Assembly: GCA_964558465.1 (NCBI GenBank)
Contig: CAZLEF010000085.1
Location: 1 to 30,587 of the forward strand
DNA from: JACJYC01 sp964558465
Lineage (GTDB): Bacteria; Bacteroidota; Bacteroidia; Chitinophagales; Saprospiraceae
Reading direction: 5' to 3'
DNA length: 30,587 nucleotides
Both the position numbers and the translations under genes were made by a program. Shown here one piece after another: positions 1 through 8,265 of this stretch. The notes beneath the pieces are model-generated. The model did not search any database, was not told the DNA's origin, and was given only the letters and a program-made list of their open reading frames with translations. Position 1 is the first letter of the stretch. The number at the start of each line of letters is the position of its first letter.

Positions 1-505
1 GAAGATTGTGCCAACCGAAGAAGAAGCCTACTGGCGCAGGCAAAAGATACAAGGTTATGTGCACGATATGGGGGCCGCCATGCTGGATGGCGTCAGTGGA
101 CATGCCGGCTTATTTTCCGATGCCAACGACCTGGCCATCATTATGCAGATGCTTTTGCAGCGAGGCAATTATGGGGGCAGACAGTATATTCAACCGGAAA
201 CCATAGCGACCTTTACCACACGTTTCCCCGGTGATACCCGCAGGGCGATCGGGTTTGACATGCTGCAATTGAATAAAAAGCAAACCCCGAACTTATCACC
301 GCTGGCTTCCGAATGGGCATTCGGGCATCAAGGATTTACCGGTACAGTTGCCTGGGCTGACCCTGCATACGATATGGTGTTTATTTTTCTTTCGAACAGG
401 ACCTATCCTTCCATGAAAAACAACAAAATGAACCGGATGGATATTCGGAACAAGATGCAGGATATTGCCTACCGTGCATTGATAAAAGAACCCACGATCC
501 GTTAA
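1..505 (+). CDS. Serine hydrolase (class C beta-lactamase fold), C-terminal fragment, probably of a GH3/beta-lactamase fusion
   Basis: The reading frame is open from the window edge (first full codon at base 2) to a TAA stop, so only about 167 C-terminal residues are visible. They match the end of the beta-lactamase/penicillin-binding-protein-like hydrolase domain: the segment SGHAGLFSDANDLA, then a conserved FGHQGFTGT motif that stands where the third (KTG/HxG) active-site motif sits in class C enzymes, then AWADP and IFLSNR. In Bacteroidota this particular tail is usually fused behind a glycoside hydrolase family 3 (NagZ-like) domain, giving a roughly 1000-residue exported protein linked to peptidoglycan or glycan turnover. 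The catalytic SxxK serine and any GH3 domain would lie upstream, outside the window. It converges on the TPR lipoprotein gene with almost no spacer. The family call is firm; the fusion is inferred from family knowledge. Confidence 0.8.
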   Translation, partial: KIVPTEEEAYWRRQKIQGYVHDMGAAMLDGVSGHAGLFSDANDLAIIMQMLLQRGNYGGRQYIQPETIATFTTRFPGDTRRAIGFDMLQLNKKQTPNLSPLASEWAFGHQGFTGTVAWADPAYDMVFIFLSNRTYPSMKNNKMNRMDIRNKMQDIAYRALIKEPTIR

Positions 506-506
506 T

Positions 507-1529
507 TTATCTGGATAATCGCGCCAACGCTTCTTTTGCAAGGTCATATTCAGGGGCCAGGCGGAGCGCCTGCTGATAATCCGTCCTTGCCTGATCAGGC
601 CTGCCTTGCAGTTCGGCAGCGTAACCCCGGAAAAAATATGCCCTGATGTGAAGCGGATCTACACGCAGGGTAAGGTCAAAAAGTTGATATGCCTGATCCA
701 CAGAATCCATTTCCATGTACAACAAGCCGGCGTTAAAATAGCCTTCCTCATATTGAGGGTCGCTGATATTGATTTTTTTGAAGAGTGCGATAGCCCCTGA
801 AAAATCGCCCTGATCCGCCAGATAATCGGCTTTGGCATGTAAGGCCTGTGGATTGTCGGGCGCTACCTTGATCGCATTGTCAAAAAATCGACCGGCCAGT
901 TTTCCTTTTATTCTGGCGTGCAATTGCCCAAGGTTGATCCAGGCGTCCACCATCTCAGGTTCGATCTCTACTGCCGTTTGAAAACCATTGATTGCCCTCA
1001 CGGTATCTCCGGTTTCTTTCAAAACCATACCCAGCATAAAATAGCCATCTGCATTTTGAGGGTCTTTTTCCAGTATATGATTAATCGTTTTTAACGACTG
1101 TTCATATTGTTTAAGGATGAGTTGAAATTCACTTAGTTTGAGCAAGGTTGGAATCCGGTCGGGATACAGGGCTGCGGCCCGTTCCATTGTACTGAGCGCC
1201 AGTCTGGATTTAAAATAATCCATATAAACGTCTGCCAGCAGATGGTGATAATCAATGTTGGAAGAGTCCAGCGTCAAGGCTGCTGACAGGTCGCGGATCG
1301 CTTCATCATACCCTTCATTTTCATAAAAAAGGGCAGCGCGTTGTGCATAAAGGCCGGCATTTTGGGGGTCGTTGGCGATCTCTTTTGTCAACCCGTCGAT
1401 CGCCTGATTACCGGTGGGCCCAAAATTCGATTCCTGGGCCTGGTCTGATTTTTCATTTTTGCAGCCGCCTGCCAGAAAGAAGACTGAAAGTCCAATGAGC
1501 GCAATCAGCCGGAAACGCTTCATTTTCAT
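507..1529 (-). CDS. Tetratricopeptide-repeat lipoprotein
   Basis: The 340-residue product begins MKMKRFRLIALIGLSVFFLAGGC, a short basic start, a hydrophobic core and a cysteine at residue 23. This is a probable lipoprotein signal, although AGGC is a weaker lipobox than LxGC. The rest is built of about seven to eight 34-residue TPR units from about residue 40 to the end, with recurring A..LYP/LDP..A....G patterns such as NADGYFMLGMVLKETGD and IRAYFFRGYAAELQGRPDQA. TPR arrays are protein-interaction scaffolds, and in the envelope they often join outer-membrane assembly or secretion complexes. The gene starts 2 bp after the bamA stop, so it is surely co-transcribed and possibly translationally coupled. 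A role as a BamD-like accessory of BamA is tempting from position alone, but the repeats do not prove it. Two in-frame ATGs (1529 and 1523) are available. Confidence 0.85.
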   Translation of the reverse strand: MKMKRFRLIALIGLSVFFLAGGCKNEKSDQAQESNFGPTGNQAIDGLTKEIANDPQNAGLYAQRAALFYENEGYDEAIRDLSAALTLDSSNIDYHHLLADVYMDYFKSRLALSTMERAAALYPDRIPTLLKLSEFQLILKQYEQSLKTINHILEKDPQNADGYFMLGMVLKETGDTVRAINGFQTAVEIEPEMVDAWINLGQLHARIKGKLAGRFFDNAIKVAPDNPQALHAKADYLADQGDFSGAIALFKKINISDPQYEEGYFNAGLLYMEMDSVDQAYQLFDLTLRVDPLHIRAYFFRGYAAELQGRPDQARTDYQQALRLAPEYDLAKEALARLSR

Positions 1530-1531
1530 TT

Positions 1532-4078
1532 TTATTCGGGTTCAAAACCAAGAATAATGTTGAAGTCGCCGAGATTGTTCAGCGAACGAACGCCGGCTTT
1601 ATCGAAACCAATGCCATAATCAAACCCAAGGGTGCCAAACATCGGCAGGAATACCCGCAAACCGAAACCGACCGAGCGCTTCAGGTCAAACGGATTAAAA
1701 TCGCCGATAGTGCGCCAGGCGTTGCCCCCCTGGGCGAACACCAATGCATAGATCGTAGAACTTGGGTTGAGGGAAAAGGGATAACGCAATTCCAGGGTGA
1801 ACTTGTCGAAGACCGGTGTGGCCACATCCGTTGTCTGCCCGCGAATATCGCGGTTGGCTTCAATATCGCTGATCTCGTACCCCCTTAATGAAATGATATC
1901 TACCCCGGCAAAACCAAACTGCTGGTTGTTGATACCGTCTCCGCCCAATTGGAATCTTTCAAAAGGGGAGGTGCCGATATCTGCGTTATAGGATCCCAGG
2001 AGGCCTATTTTGGCCTGAGCCTTCAATACCAGTTTTCCAACAATCGGCGTATACCATTCCGCGTCAAATCGCCATTTGTGGTATTCCAGCCAGCGGAAAC
2101 GTTCTGAAGCAGGCAATTCACTGTAATCCTTGTCTTTGTTGAACGCGGAATACGGCGGTGTAAACTGGACCGACAACTGGAATTTGGAACCATCCTTCGG
2201 GAAAATCGGGTCATTGACCGTAGAACGCGTGATGGTCTGGCGGATGCTGAAGTTATTGTAATTGCCTTCGGCCACGACCGAACCGTCATCCGTCCGGAAC
2301 AGGCCGCTGATCCAGTTCTGAAGGGACAGGGTTTGGATATTGACAGCCGTAGAGGCGACAAAGTTATCGTCCGGCCAGCGAAGGCGGGTACCGAGGCTCA
2401 GCGAGCCCTGGATAATATTGAACTGTTGCCGGGTTGAAGTACCGCGGTTGCCAAAAGCAAACTGGTTGTAGAAACCCGCAACCGTAAAGGAGGTCGGTTT
2501 TTTCCCGCCCAGCCAGGGTTCGGTAAACGAGAGGTTGTAGGATTGGTAAAAGTCGCCGTTGGTTTGAGCCCTGAGCGACAACCGCTGGCCGTCGCCTTGC
2601 GGTAGCGGGTGCCAGGCTTCCTTTTTAAAAATATTGCGCAGGGAAAAATTGTTAAAAGAAACGCCAAGCGTACCGATCACCCGCCTGTTTCCGCCCCAAC
2701 CGGCGGATAATTCCAACTGGTCGGATGGCTTTTCTTCCACTTTGTATTCAATATCAACGGTTCCGCGTTGGGGATTAACGGGTGTGTTGATTCCAAGCGC
2801 TTCGGGATTGAAGTATCCCAGGTTGACAATCTGGCGTTGCGAGCGGATAATATCCGTCCGGCTGAATTTTTCCCCGGGCAGGGTTCGCAATTCCCGGCGG
2901 ATCACGTGTTCGTGGGTACGGTCATTGCCGGCGATGACCACCTTGTCGATGGTTGCTTGCGGCCCTTCAAAAATCCTGATTTCCAGATCTATGGAGTCCT
3001 CCGCGATCGCCACTTCAATCGGATCCACCTGGAAGAACAAATAACCGTTGTCCATGTATAAAGTACTCACGTCGCGGCCGTCCTGGCTAAACCGCAGGCG
3101 GGTATTGAGCAGTTCCTGATTGTACACATCGCCTTTCTGTATGCCCAAAACGTTCTTGAGGGTCTCGGTATCGTAAATAGAGTTGCCTTTCCAGGTAATT
3201 TCCCGGAAGTAATAGCGGTTGCCTTCCTCCAGGTCAATGGCGATCATCAGTTCTCCTTTTTCATTGCGCCAGGTGCTGTCGCCAATCACCCTGGCATCGC
3301 GGAACCCGATTTTATTATAGTATTCGACCAGTTTTTTCTTGTCTTCAGAATATTCTTTGCGGATAAATTTGGAAGCGGCAAACAGTCGTTTTTTCTCTTT
3401 GGTTTTATCCAGTTGTTTGCGCAATTTTTTATCCTTGACACTGGTATTGTTGTTAAAGGTAATCTGCTTGATCTTGACCTTTTCACCTTTATTGATGTCA
3501 AAGACAAGCATAACGGAATTCACCCGTGAAGTATCCGGGGTTTCTTCCACGGTAACTTTGGCATCCAGAAAGCCTTTGTTCTTGTAATATTTTTCGATGG
3601 CTTCACTGGCATTGACTTTGACGTTTTCGGTTACGATTCCGCCTTTGAGCAGGTGCTTATTGACTTCATCATTGAGGTCTTCGTGTGCAGATTTTTTTAC
3701 TCCTTTAAAGGAGTGCCGGGCTAAGCGCGGGCGTTCTTTCACGATCAGTTCAAGAAAAATAACATCGCCGATGGTTTTTTCTTTCAGGATCTGGACATCC
3801 GTAAACAGCCTTAATTTCCAGAGAGACTTGATCGCCCTTTGAATATCCCCACCGGGTACCCGGATCTTATCGCCAATTTTCAACCCGGACACACCAATCA
3901 CGGCGTTATCGTCGCTGAATTGAGCTCCCGTCACTTTTATCCCCCCAATTTCATATTCCTTGGGATCGTCGTATGAAAAAACCTTGACTGTATCGGTTGC
4001 CTGGGCGCCCAGTCGGATCGAAACCAGGCCGGAGAACAAAAAAACGATGGTGATTGCCTTGAAGAAATTGAGTCCCAC
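1532..4078 (-). CDS. bamA: BamA, outer-membrane protein assembly factor (Omp85 family)
   Basis: BamA inserts beta-barrel proteins into the outer membrane. The 848-residue product has an N-terminal signal peptide (about residues 1-25, ending near LGAQA). Five POTRA-like repeats follow over about residues 35-450, each ending in a segment like VFLELIVKERPR, VMLVFDINKGEKV, LMIAIDLEEGNRY, IDLEIRIFEGPQ and VDIEYKVEEKPSD. The C-terminal Omp85 barrel covers about 455-848 and contains alternating strands such as LSLRAQTNGDFYQSYNLSFTEPWLGG. The barrel ends in FNIILGFEPE: the usual terminal aromatic is followed by three extra residues. It lies downstream of uppS (100-bp gap) and just ahead of a TPR lipoprotein gene, an envelope-biogenesis operon. 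Length and domain order fit the Bacteroidota BamA. A TamA-like paralogue is the alternative, but five POTRAs argue for BamA. Confidence 0.93.
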   Translation of the reverse strand: MGLNFFKAITIVFLFSGLVSIRLGAQATDTVKVFSYDDPKEYEIGGIKVTGAQFSDDNAVIGVSGLKIGDKIRVPGGDIQRAIKSLWKLRLFTDVQILKEKTIGDVIFLELIVKERPRLARHSFKGVKKSAHEDLNDEVNKHLLKGGIVTENVKVNASEAIEKYYKNKGFLDAKVTVEETPDTSRVNSVMLVFDINKGEKVKIKQITFNNNTSVKDKKLRKQLDKTKEKKRLFAASKFIRKEYSEDKKKLVEYYNKIGFRDARVIGDSTWRNEKGELMIAIDLEEGNRYYFREITWKGNSIYDTETLKNVLGIQKGDVYNQELLNTRLRFSQDGRDVSTLYMDNGYLFFQVDPIEVAIAEDSIDLEIRIFEGPQATIDKVVIAGNDRTHEHVIRRELRTLPGEKFSRTDIIRSQRQIVNLGYFNPEALGINTPVNPQRGTVDIEYKVEEKPSDQLELSAGWGGNRRVIGTLGVSFNNFSLRNIFKKEAWHPLPQGDGQRLSLRAQTNGDFYQSYNLSFTEPWLGGKKPTSFTVAGFYNQFAFGNRGTSTRQQFNIIQGSLSLGTRLRWPDDNFVASTAVNIQTLSLQNWISGLFRTDDGSVVAEGNYNNFSIRQTITRSTVNDPIFPKDGSKFQLSVQFTPPYSAFNKDKDYSELPASERFRWLEYHKWRFDAEWYTPIVGKLVLKAQAKIGLLGSYNADIGTSPFERFQLGGDGINNQQFGFAGVDIISLRGYEISDIEANRDIRGQTTDVATPVFDKFTLELRYPFSLNPSSTIYALVFAQGGNAWRTIGDFNPFDLKRSVGFGLRVFLPMFGTLGFDYGIGFDKAGVRSLNNLGDFNIILGFEPE

Positions 4079-4178
4079 TTTTCTGTTTGTTTTTATTTAA
4101 ATCTCTTCGCATTGAAGAATCCGAAATCCGCAATTCCAGGATAAAAAGACCTGAATGGGTAGCATAAAGGTTGTATGA

Positions 4179-4937
4179 TCAAACCGTTTTGTTGGCTATA
4201 ATTTGTTCGCTGATCTGGCCGAAGCGCCGTTCTCTTTGCTGGTAATCAAGAATCGCTTCATAAAGATTTTTTTTGCGGAATTCCGGCCAGAAAACAGGTG
4301 TAAAATAGAGTTCGGCGTAGGCAATTTGCCAGAGCAGGAAATTACTGATCCGGAATTCGCCGCTGGTCCGGATCAACAGTTCAGGGTCGGGCATGCCTGC
4401 GGTGCTCAGCGCGTTGGAGAAGGCGGCTTCATCGATCTCCCCCGGCAGCATTTCTTTATTCAGTACTTTTTCAGCCAGTTTGGCTGCGGCCTGGACAATA
4501 TCCCATTTAGAGCTGTAGTTAAGCGCCAGCACCAGGGTCATCCGGGTATTCCCGGCTGTCCGCTTTATACCTTCTTGTAAAGCCTGGTAAGTTTTTTCCG
4601 GGAGCCGCTCGACCTGGCCGATTGCCTGGAGCCGAATATTATTTTTCGACAAGGTATTAATTTCTTTATGGAGGGTGTCAACCAGCAGCCGCATCAATGC
4701 GCCAACTTCGGTTTGAGGCCTTTTCCAGTTCTCTGTAGAGAAGGCATACAGTGTCAGGTACTCAATACCCAGTTCTGCGGCGGCTTCGGTTGTTTCGCGA
4801 ACTGCCTTCACCCCATTGCGATGACCAAAAACCCGGGGCTGCCCGTGTTGTTTTGCCCATCTGCCATTGCCATCCATGATCAAGGCAATGTGACGGGGCA
4901 GTTTATCCGGATTGATCTGCGATTTTAAATCCTCCAT
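4179..4937 (-). CDS. uppS: Isoprenyl transferase (undecaprenyl pyrophosphate synthase)
   Basis: UppS condenses isopentenyl diphosphate units in cis onto farnesyl diphosphate to make the C55 carrier lipid for peptidoglycan and O-antigen. The 252-residue length is standard. Diagnostic motifs are present: HIALIMDGNGRWAK with the catalytic Asp22, GHRNGVKAVRE, TLYAFSTENWKRP, LALNYSSKWDI, and the C-terminal RTSGEFRISNFLLWQIAYAELYF block, followed by WPEF. It is the first gene of the minus-strand uppS-bamA-TPR lipoprotein operon. A clear Bacteroidota -7 element (TAACTTTGC) lies about 75 bp upstream. The ATG at 4937 gives the expected short N-terminus before the first motif. Pairing lipid-carrier synthesis with BamA puts two envelope bottlenecks under one promoter. 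I am confident of the family; the exact chain length (C55 or other) cannot be read from sequence. Confidence 0.95.
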   Translation of the reverse strand: MEDLKSQINPDKLPRHIALIMDGNGRWAKQHGQPRVFGHRNGVKAVRETTEAAAELGIEYLTLYAFSTENWKRPQTEVGALMRLLVDTLHKEINTLSKNNIRLQAIGQVERLPEKTYQALQEGIKRTAGNTRMTLVLALNYSSKWDIVQAAAKLAEKVLNKEMLPGEIDEAAFSNALSTAGMPDPELLIRTSGEFRISNFLLWQIAYAELYFTPVFWPEFRKKNLYEAILDYQQRERRFGQISEQIIANKTV

Positions 4938-5010
4938 CTTAAAAGCTCTCCACGATACATCTCCAACCCTGCTGAACAGGAATTCCAGGTTTGATTTTCA
5001 GAAAATTCGC

Positions 5011-5019
5011 GCAAAGTTA
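5011..5019 (-). promoter_or_regulatory. Promoter -7 element of the uppS-bamA operon
   Basis: On the minus strand this reads TAACTTTGC, an exact match to the Bacteroidota housekeeping -7 consensus TAnnTTTG with the favoured following C. It lies in the 116-bp gap upstream of uppS and would start transcription near 5004, giving a leader of about 65 nt. I see no good TTTG -33 element at the expected distance (about 5040). Confidence 0.65.
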
Positions 5020-5053
5020 ACCTTTTTTATACTTTCCTCCGGTAAGAAATGTG

Positions 5054-6271
5054 TCATTCCTCCCGAATAATAGCCGGAATCCGTTTAGCCCTCATGGCAG
5101 GAGGAAGGCTCGCCAGAAATCCGATGCCGAGTACGGTAACGGTTACCACCGCAAAATCGACCCATCGCATGCTGATCGGGTAGGCATCAACCGCTGCATT
5201 TCCCGGAACGCCGATCAACCCGACCTTTTTTTGAAGCAGATATACCGTGACTGCCAAAATGAACCCGATCAGAACGCCAAGTACAGAAAGCAGCATCCCT
5301 TCGAAAATAAAGATATTCCGCACCATAAGGTTGTTGGCGCCCATTGATTTTAAAATTGAAATATCCCGTTGCTTCTCCAGGACAATCATCCAGAGCGCGC
5401 CGACCAGGTTGAAGGCCACCAATAACATCATCAACCCGGCAATGGCATAACTCAGCCACTTTTCCAGTCGCATCAGTTTGAAAAAAGACTCTTCCTGTTC
5501 AAAGCGGTTTCTGACTTTGAATGCATCGCCAACCGCGGACTGGATGGCCAGAAATGTGGCAGGGATATAATATCCGGGTTCGAGTTTGATTTCAAGCGCG
5601 CTGGCCGCCCCCGGCAATCCCAGCAATTTCCGCGTAAAATCAAGGTCGGCTAAAACGTATTCCTGGTCAAAATCCTGCTGAATAGCAAAAGTGCCTGCGG
5701 GATAAAGCGACTGAACGACAAACTGCTGCTCAAGCGGCCCGACTTCCTGGCGCTTCGGCATATAAACACTGAGGTTGGAAAACAAATCGTCTATATCAAC
5801 CGCCAGTTTATTGCGCATACCCAAGCCAAGAACTGCATAGAACCGCGAGCTTTGTTCCAGTTGATATTTTCCTTCCCGAAGCGTGGAATCCAGGGGTGTA
5901 ACCCGGATGAACTGGTCATCGACGCCTTTGATGATCCCAAAAGTCTGGTTGTCTTTATATTCAAATACAGCCACCTCTTCAAGGGTGACCGAGACAACCG
6001 CAACACCCGGGATTCCCCTCAGATCGGCCAGCAAGGTATCTTCCGCTAAAAATGTTTTTCCTTCAACAGGCGTTACTTTCACTTCCGGGTTGAAATGGCT
6101 GTACATACCTACTATCAGGTCTTCAAACCCGTTGAAAACCGACAATACCAGCAACAAGGCGGCTGTACCGATTGCAATCCCCAATACGGCGATACCGGTG
6201 ATGATATGAATGGCGTTGGTTGAACGTTTGGCGAACAAATAGCGCCGGGCGATGCGAAGCGGTAGATTCAT
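5054..6271 (-). CDS. ABC transporter permease, LolC/LolE (FtsX/MacB) family
   Basis: The 405-residue membrane protein has the LolC/E layout. One N-terminal helix (about residues 18-45, ITGIAVLGIAIGTAALLLVLSV) is followed by a large periplasmic MacB-PCD-like domain (about 45-265) and three C-terminal helices (about 270-300, 320-350, 370-395), which form the FtsX domain. The N-terminal RIARRYLFAKRSTNAIHII and the segment LEKQRDISILKSMGA, the coupling helix seen in LolC/E and FtsX-type permeases, are strong signatures. Such permeases work with an ATPase (LolD) to pull lipoproteins from the inner membrane. No ATPase gene is beside it here, so the partner must be encoded elsewhere. The gene is monocistronic and divergent from rimP. 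Its promoter -7 element sits only 7 bp before the ATG, so the message would be almost leaderless. The exact substrate is inferred. Confidence 0.85.
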   Translation of the reverse strand: MNLPLRIARRYLFAKRSTNAIHIITGIAVLGIAIGTAALLLVLSVFNGFEDLIVGMYSHFNPEVKVTPVEGKTFLAEDTLLADLRGIPGVAVVSVTLEEVAVFEYKDNQTFGIIKGVDDQFIRVTPLDSTLREGKYQLEQSSRFYAVLGLGMRNKLAVDIDDLFSNLSVYMPKRQEVGPLEQQFVVQSLYPAGTFAIQQDFDQEYVLADLDFTRKLLGLPGAASALEIKLEPGYYIPATFLAIQSAVGDAFKVRNRFEQEESFFKLMRLEKWLSYAIAGLMMLLVAFNLVGALWMIVLEKQRDISILKSMGANNLMVRNIFIFEGMLLSVLGVLIGFILAVTVYLLQKKVGLIGVPGNAAVDAYPISMRWVDFAVVTVTVLGIGFLASLPPAMRAKRIPAIIREE

Positions 6272-6277
6272 AGCCTC

Positions 6278-6286
6278 GCAAAGTTA
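6278..6286 (-). promoter_or_regulatory. Promoter -7 element of the LolC/E-like permease gene
   Basis: The minus strand reads TAACTTTGC, the same nine bases as ahead of uppS. It ends only 7 bp before the ATG at 6271, so the predicted transcription start nearly coincides with the start codon. No convincing -33 TTTG is seen around 6307. Confidence 0.6.
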
Positions 6287-6360
6287 GGGCTTATTATCTG
6301 TAAAATGCAGAAATCCAATATTTCCGGCAGATGTATTTATTAAATATTTTATGCGATGGC

Positions 6361-6392
6361 TTGACAATGGATGATATTATGCGTATCTTTGC
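6361..6392 (+). promoter_or_regulatory. Promoter of the rimP-nusA-infB operon
   Basis: A TTG at 6361-6363 (-33-like) is separated by 20 bp from TATCTTTGC at 6384-6392. The second element matches the Bacteroidota TAnnTTTG -7 consensus exactly, and the spacing is typical. Transcription should start at about 6396-6400, immediately ahead of the ATG at 6402 and of the hairpin at 6415. Confidence 0.75.
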
Positions 6393-6401
6393 GCCAAATT
6401 T

Positions 6402-6944
6402 ATGAAACCACCTGAAGAGGGAACCGAAAAAGTTCCCTCTTTTTATTATACGTCATCAGATTTTTGGACTGTGGTTGAAGAAAAGATCGTTGACTTATTG
6501 GAAGCCAAATTTTTGGAGCCGTCGTATGCAGACTGTTTCCTGATTGACCTCCAATTGCACCCTAACCGAAAGCTGGAAATCTTTATCGACAGCGATAGCG
6601 GGGTAACATTTGAAAAATGTCAGAGCATCAGCCGGTACCTGGAAAGTCATCTGGACGAAGAAGGGTGGCTTGGAGATACCTATACCCTTGAAGTGTCGTC
6701 GCCGGGCGTTAGCCGTCCTTTGAAATTTATCCGGCAATATCCCAAGCATATCGGCCGGAAACTGGAAATCACCTTACAAGACGGAGCATCCAGAACAGGT
6801 ATCCTCAGGGCTGTTACCCCCGGGTCGATCAGCATTGAAGAAGAGCTGATTGTGAAAGAAGGCAAGAAAAAAAAGAAAATGACAGAATTGCACGAAATCC
6901 CTTTTGATCACATTAAAAAAACAATCTTAAAGGTTTCATTTTAA
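6402..6944 (+). CDS. rimP: RimP, ribosome maturation factor
   Basis: RimP assists assembly of the 30S ribosomal subunit. The 180-residue reading frame contains the N-terminal alpha/beta domain (from about residue 24, VVEEKIVDLLEAKF through KLEIFIDSDSGVTFEKCQSISRYLESHLDE) and the conserved YTLEVSSPGVSRPLKFIRQYPKHIGRKLEI. It ends in the small SH3-like domain with a lysine-rich insert (GKKKKKM). The ATG at 6402 adds a 23-residue extension that most family members lack and that spans a terminator-like hairpin. The in-frame GTG at 6471 would give a 157-residue protein of ordinary length. Neither start has a Shine-Dalgarno sequence. The gene heads the classic rimP-nusA-infB operon, 13 bp ahead of nusA. 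Family certain; start unresolved. Confidence 0.93.
   Translation: MKPPEEGTEKVPSFYYTSSDFWTVVEEKIVDLLEAKFLEPSYADCFLIDLQLHPNRKLEIFIDSDSGVTFEKCQSISRYLESHLDEEGWLGDTYTLEVSSPGVSRPLKFIRQYPKHIGRKLEITLQDGASRTGILRAVTPGSISIEEELIVKEGKKKKKMTELHEIPFDHIKKTILKVSF
6415..6444 (+). terminator. Terminator-like hairpin (possible attenuator) at the 5' end of the rimP operon
   Basis: AAGAGGGAAC (6415-6424) and GTTCCCTCTT (6432-6441) form a perfect 10-bp stem around a 7-nt loop (CGAAAAA), and the RNA continues as a U run to 6444. This has the form of an intrinsic terminator, yet it lies 15-45 nt after the predicted start of the operon's mRNA. It also overlaps the first codons of rimP if the ATG at 6402 is used. Translation from 6402 would melt it. 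If rimP instead starts at GTG 6471, the hairpin lies in a true leader. Regulation by attenuation is inferred. Confidence 0.55.
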
Positions 6945-6957
6945 ATTTTCAAGAATT

Positions 6958-8196
6958 ATGATGAATCTGGTAGAAACCTTTTCTGAGTTCAAAAACATCA
7001 AAAATATTGACCGTCCCACCATGGTTCGGGTTTTGGAGGATGTTTTCAGAACGCTTATCCGTAAAAAGTACGGATCGGATGAAAATTTTGACGTTATTGT
7101 CAATACCACAAAAGGCGACCTTGAGCTCTGGCGCGTCCGGGAGATCGTACCGGATGGCGAGGTGACCGACGACAGAAGCCAGATTTCAATCTCGGAAGCC
7201 CTGGCAATCGACGAAGACTATGAAATCGGTGAGGAATGTTATGAACAGCTTCACCTCGAAGATTTTGGCCGCCGGGCCATTATGGCAGCCCGCCAGACCC
7301 TCATTTCCAGGATCATGGAACTGGAGAAAGACGAGATTTACAGGAAGTACTCCGACAGGATCGGCGAGATCGTTTACGGCGAAGTACACCAGGCGCTGCG
7401 CCGGGAATACTTCATCATCGACGAGGCAACCAGCAATGAATTGGTGTTGCCAAAAAGCGAGACGATCAAAGGCGATAATTTCCGGAAAGGCGATATGGTC
7501 CGGGCGGTCATCAAGGACGTGGAAATGCGGAATAATAATCCGGTGGTCATTGCTTCCAGAACCGATAATATTTTCCTTGAAAAATTGCTGGAACAGGAAG
7601 TGCCCGAAATTGAGGATGGCCTGATTTCCATCCGGAAGATCGAACGCATTCCGGGTGAGCGGGCCAAGGTGGCCGTTGAGTCTTATGACGACCGGATCGA
7701 TCCGGTAGGCGCCTGCGTAGGGATGAAGGGTTCGAGGATACATGGCATCGTAAGGGAGTTGAACAATGAAAACATTGACATTATCAATTACACCAACAAT
7801 ACAAGCCTTTATATTCAGAGGGCCCTTACGCCGGCAAAGGTCACGACGATCGACCTGAACACTGAAAAACTCAGGGCGGACGTTTATCTTGAACCCGATC
7901 AGGTTTCGCTGGCCATTGGCAAAAATGGTTCCAATATCAAGCTTGCCAGCCGTCTGACAGGTTTTGAAATTGATGTTTACCGGAATGTTAACGAAATTGA
8001 GATCGACGACGTAGACCTGGATGAATTCAAAGATGAAATCGATGAATGGGTAATCGAAGCCTTGAAAAATATCGGCTGCGATACAGCCAAAAGCGTTCTG
8101 AACCTGAGCAAAGAGGAATTGCTTCGGCGAACTGACCTTGAAGAAGAAACCATTTCTTTTGTCATGGGGGTCCTGGCTGCAGAATTTGAGGAATAA
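6958..8196 (+). CDS. nusA: NusA, transcription termination/antitermination factor
   Basis: NusA binds RNA polymerase and nascent RNA and modulates pausing, termination and antitermination. The 412-residue product has the N-terminal RNAP-binding domain (about 1-130, ending in MAARQTLISRIMELEKDEIYRKY) and an S1 domain from about residue 134 (GEIVYGEVHQALRREYFII). KH1 follows with GMKGSRI near residue 254, and KH2 with GKNGSNI near residue 320 (LAIGKNGSNIKLASRLTGFEIDVYR). A short C-terminal helical tail contains SVLNLSKEELLRRTDLEEETI. It lacks the two long acidic repeats of the E. coli protein, as is common outside Proteobacteria. The start MMN offers two adjacent ATGs. The gene is in the rimP-nusA-infB operon. 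In E. coli NusA autoregulates this operon, which makes the leader hairpin upstream of rimP noteworthy. Confidence 0.97.
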   Translation: MMNLVETFSEFKNIKNIDRPTMVRVLEDVFRTLIRKKYGSDENFDVIVNTTKGDLELWRVREIVPDGEVTDDRSQISISEALAIDEDYEIGEECYEQLHLEDFGRRAIMAARQTLISRIMELEKDEIYRKYSDRIGEIVYGEVHQALRREYFIIDEATSNELVLPKSETIKGDNFRKGDMVRAVIKDVEMRNNNPVVIASRTDNIFLEKLLEQEVPEIEDGLISIRKIERIPGERAKVAVESYDDRIDPVGACVGMKGSRIHGIVRELNNENIDIINYTNNTSLYIQRALTPAKVTTIDLNTEKLRADVYLEPDQVSLAIGKNGSNIKLASRLTGFEIDVYRNVNEIEIDDVDLDEFKDEIDEWVIEALKNIGCDTAKSVLNLSKEELLRRTDLEEETISFVMGVLAAEFEE

Positions 8197-8212
8197 GTCA
8201 ACGGCCAAAGAT

Positions 8213-8265
8213 AAGCCGGCAAATCAAGATCAAATTTGCGGGCGGGTTTCCCGGCTTGTCTTTTT
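8213..8265 (+). terminator. Stem-loop with T-rich tail between nusA and infB
   Basis: AAGCCGG (8213-8219) pairs with CCGGCTT (8251-8257), followed by GTCTTTTT. An inner CAAAT/ATTTG stem (8220-8224 with 8234-8238) stacks on the outer one. It could be a partial terminator trimming read-through from nusA into infB or an mRNA processing structure. The outer stem encloses 31 nt, so it is weaker than a compact terminator. Confidence 0.4.

Noticed and set aside
7186..8208. A 340-residue open frame on the minus strand
   Set aside because: It lies entirely antisense to nusA, whose domains are unmistakable. The translated sequence has no recognisable family and its composition mirrors codon bias on the real strand.
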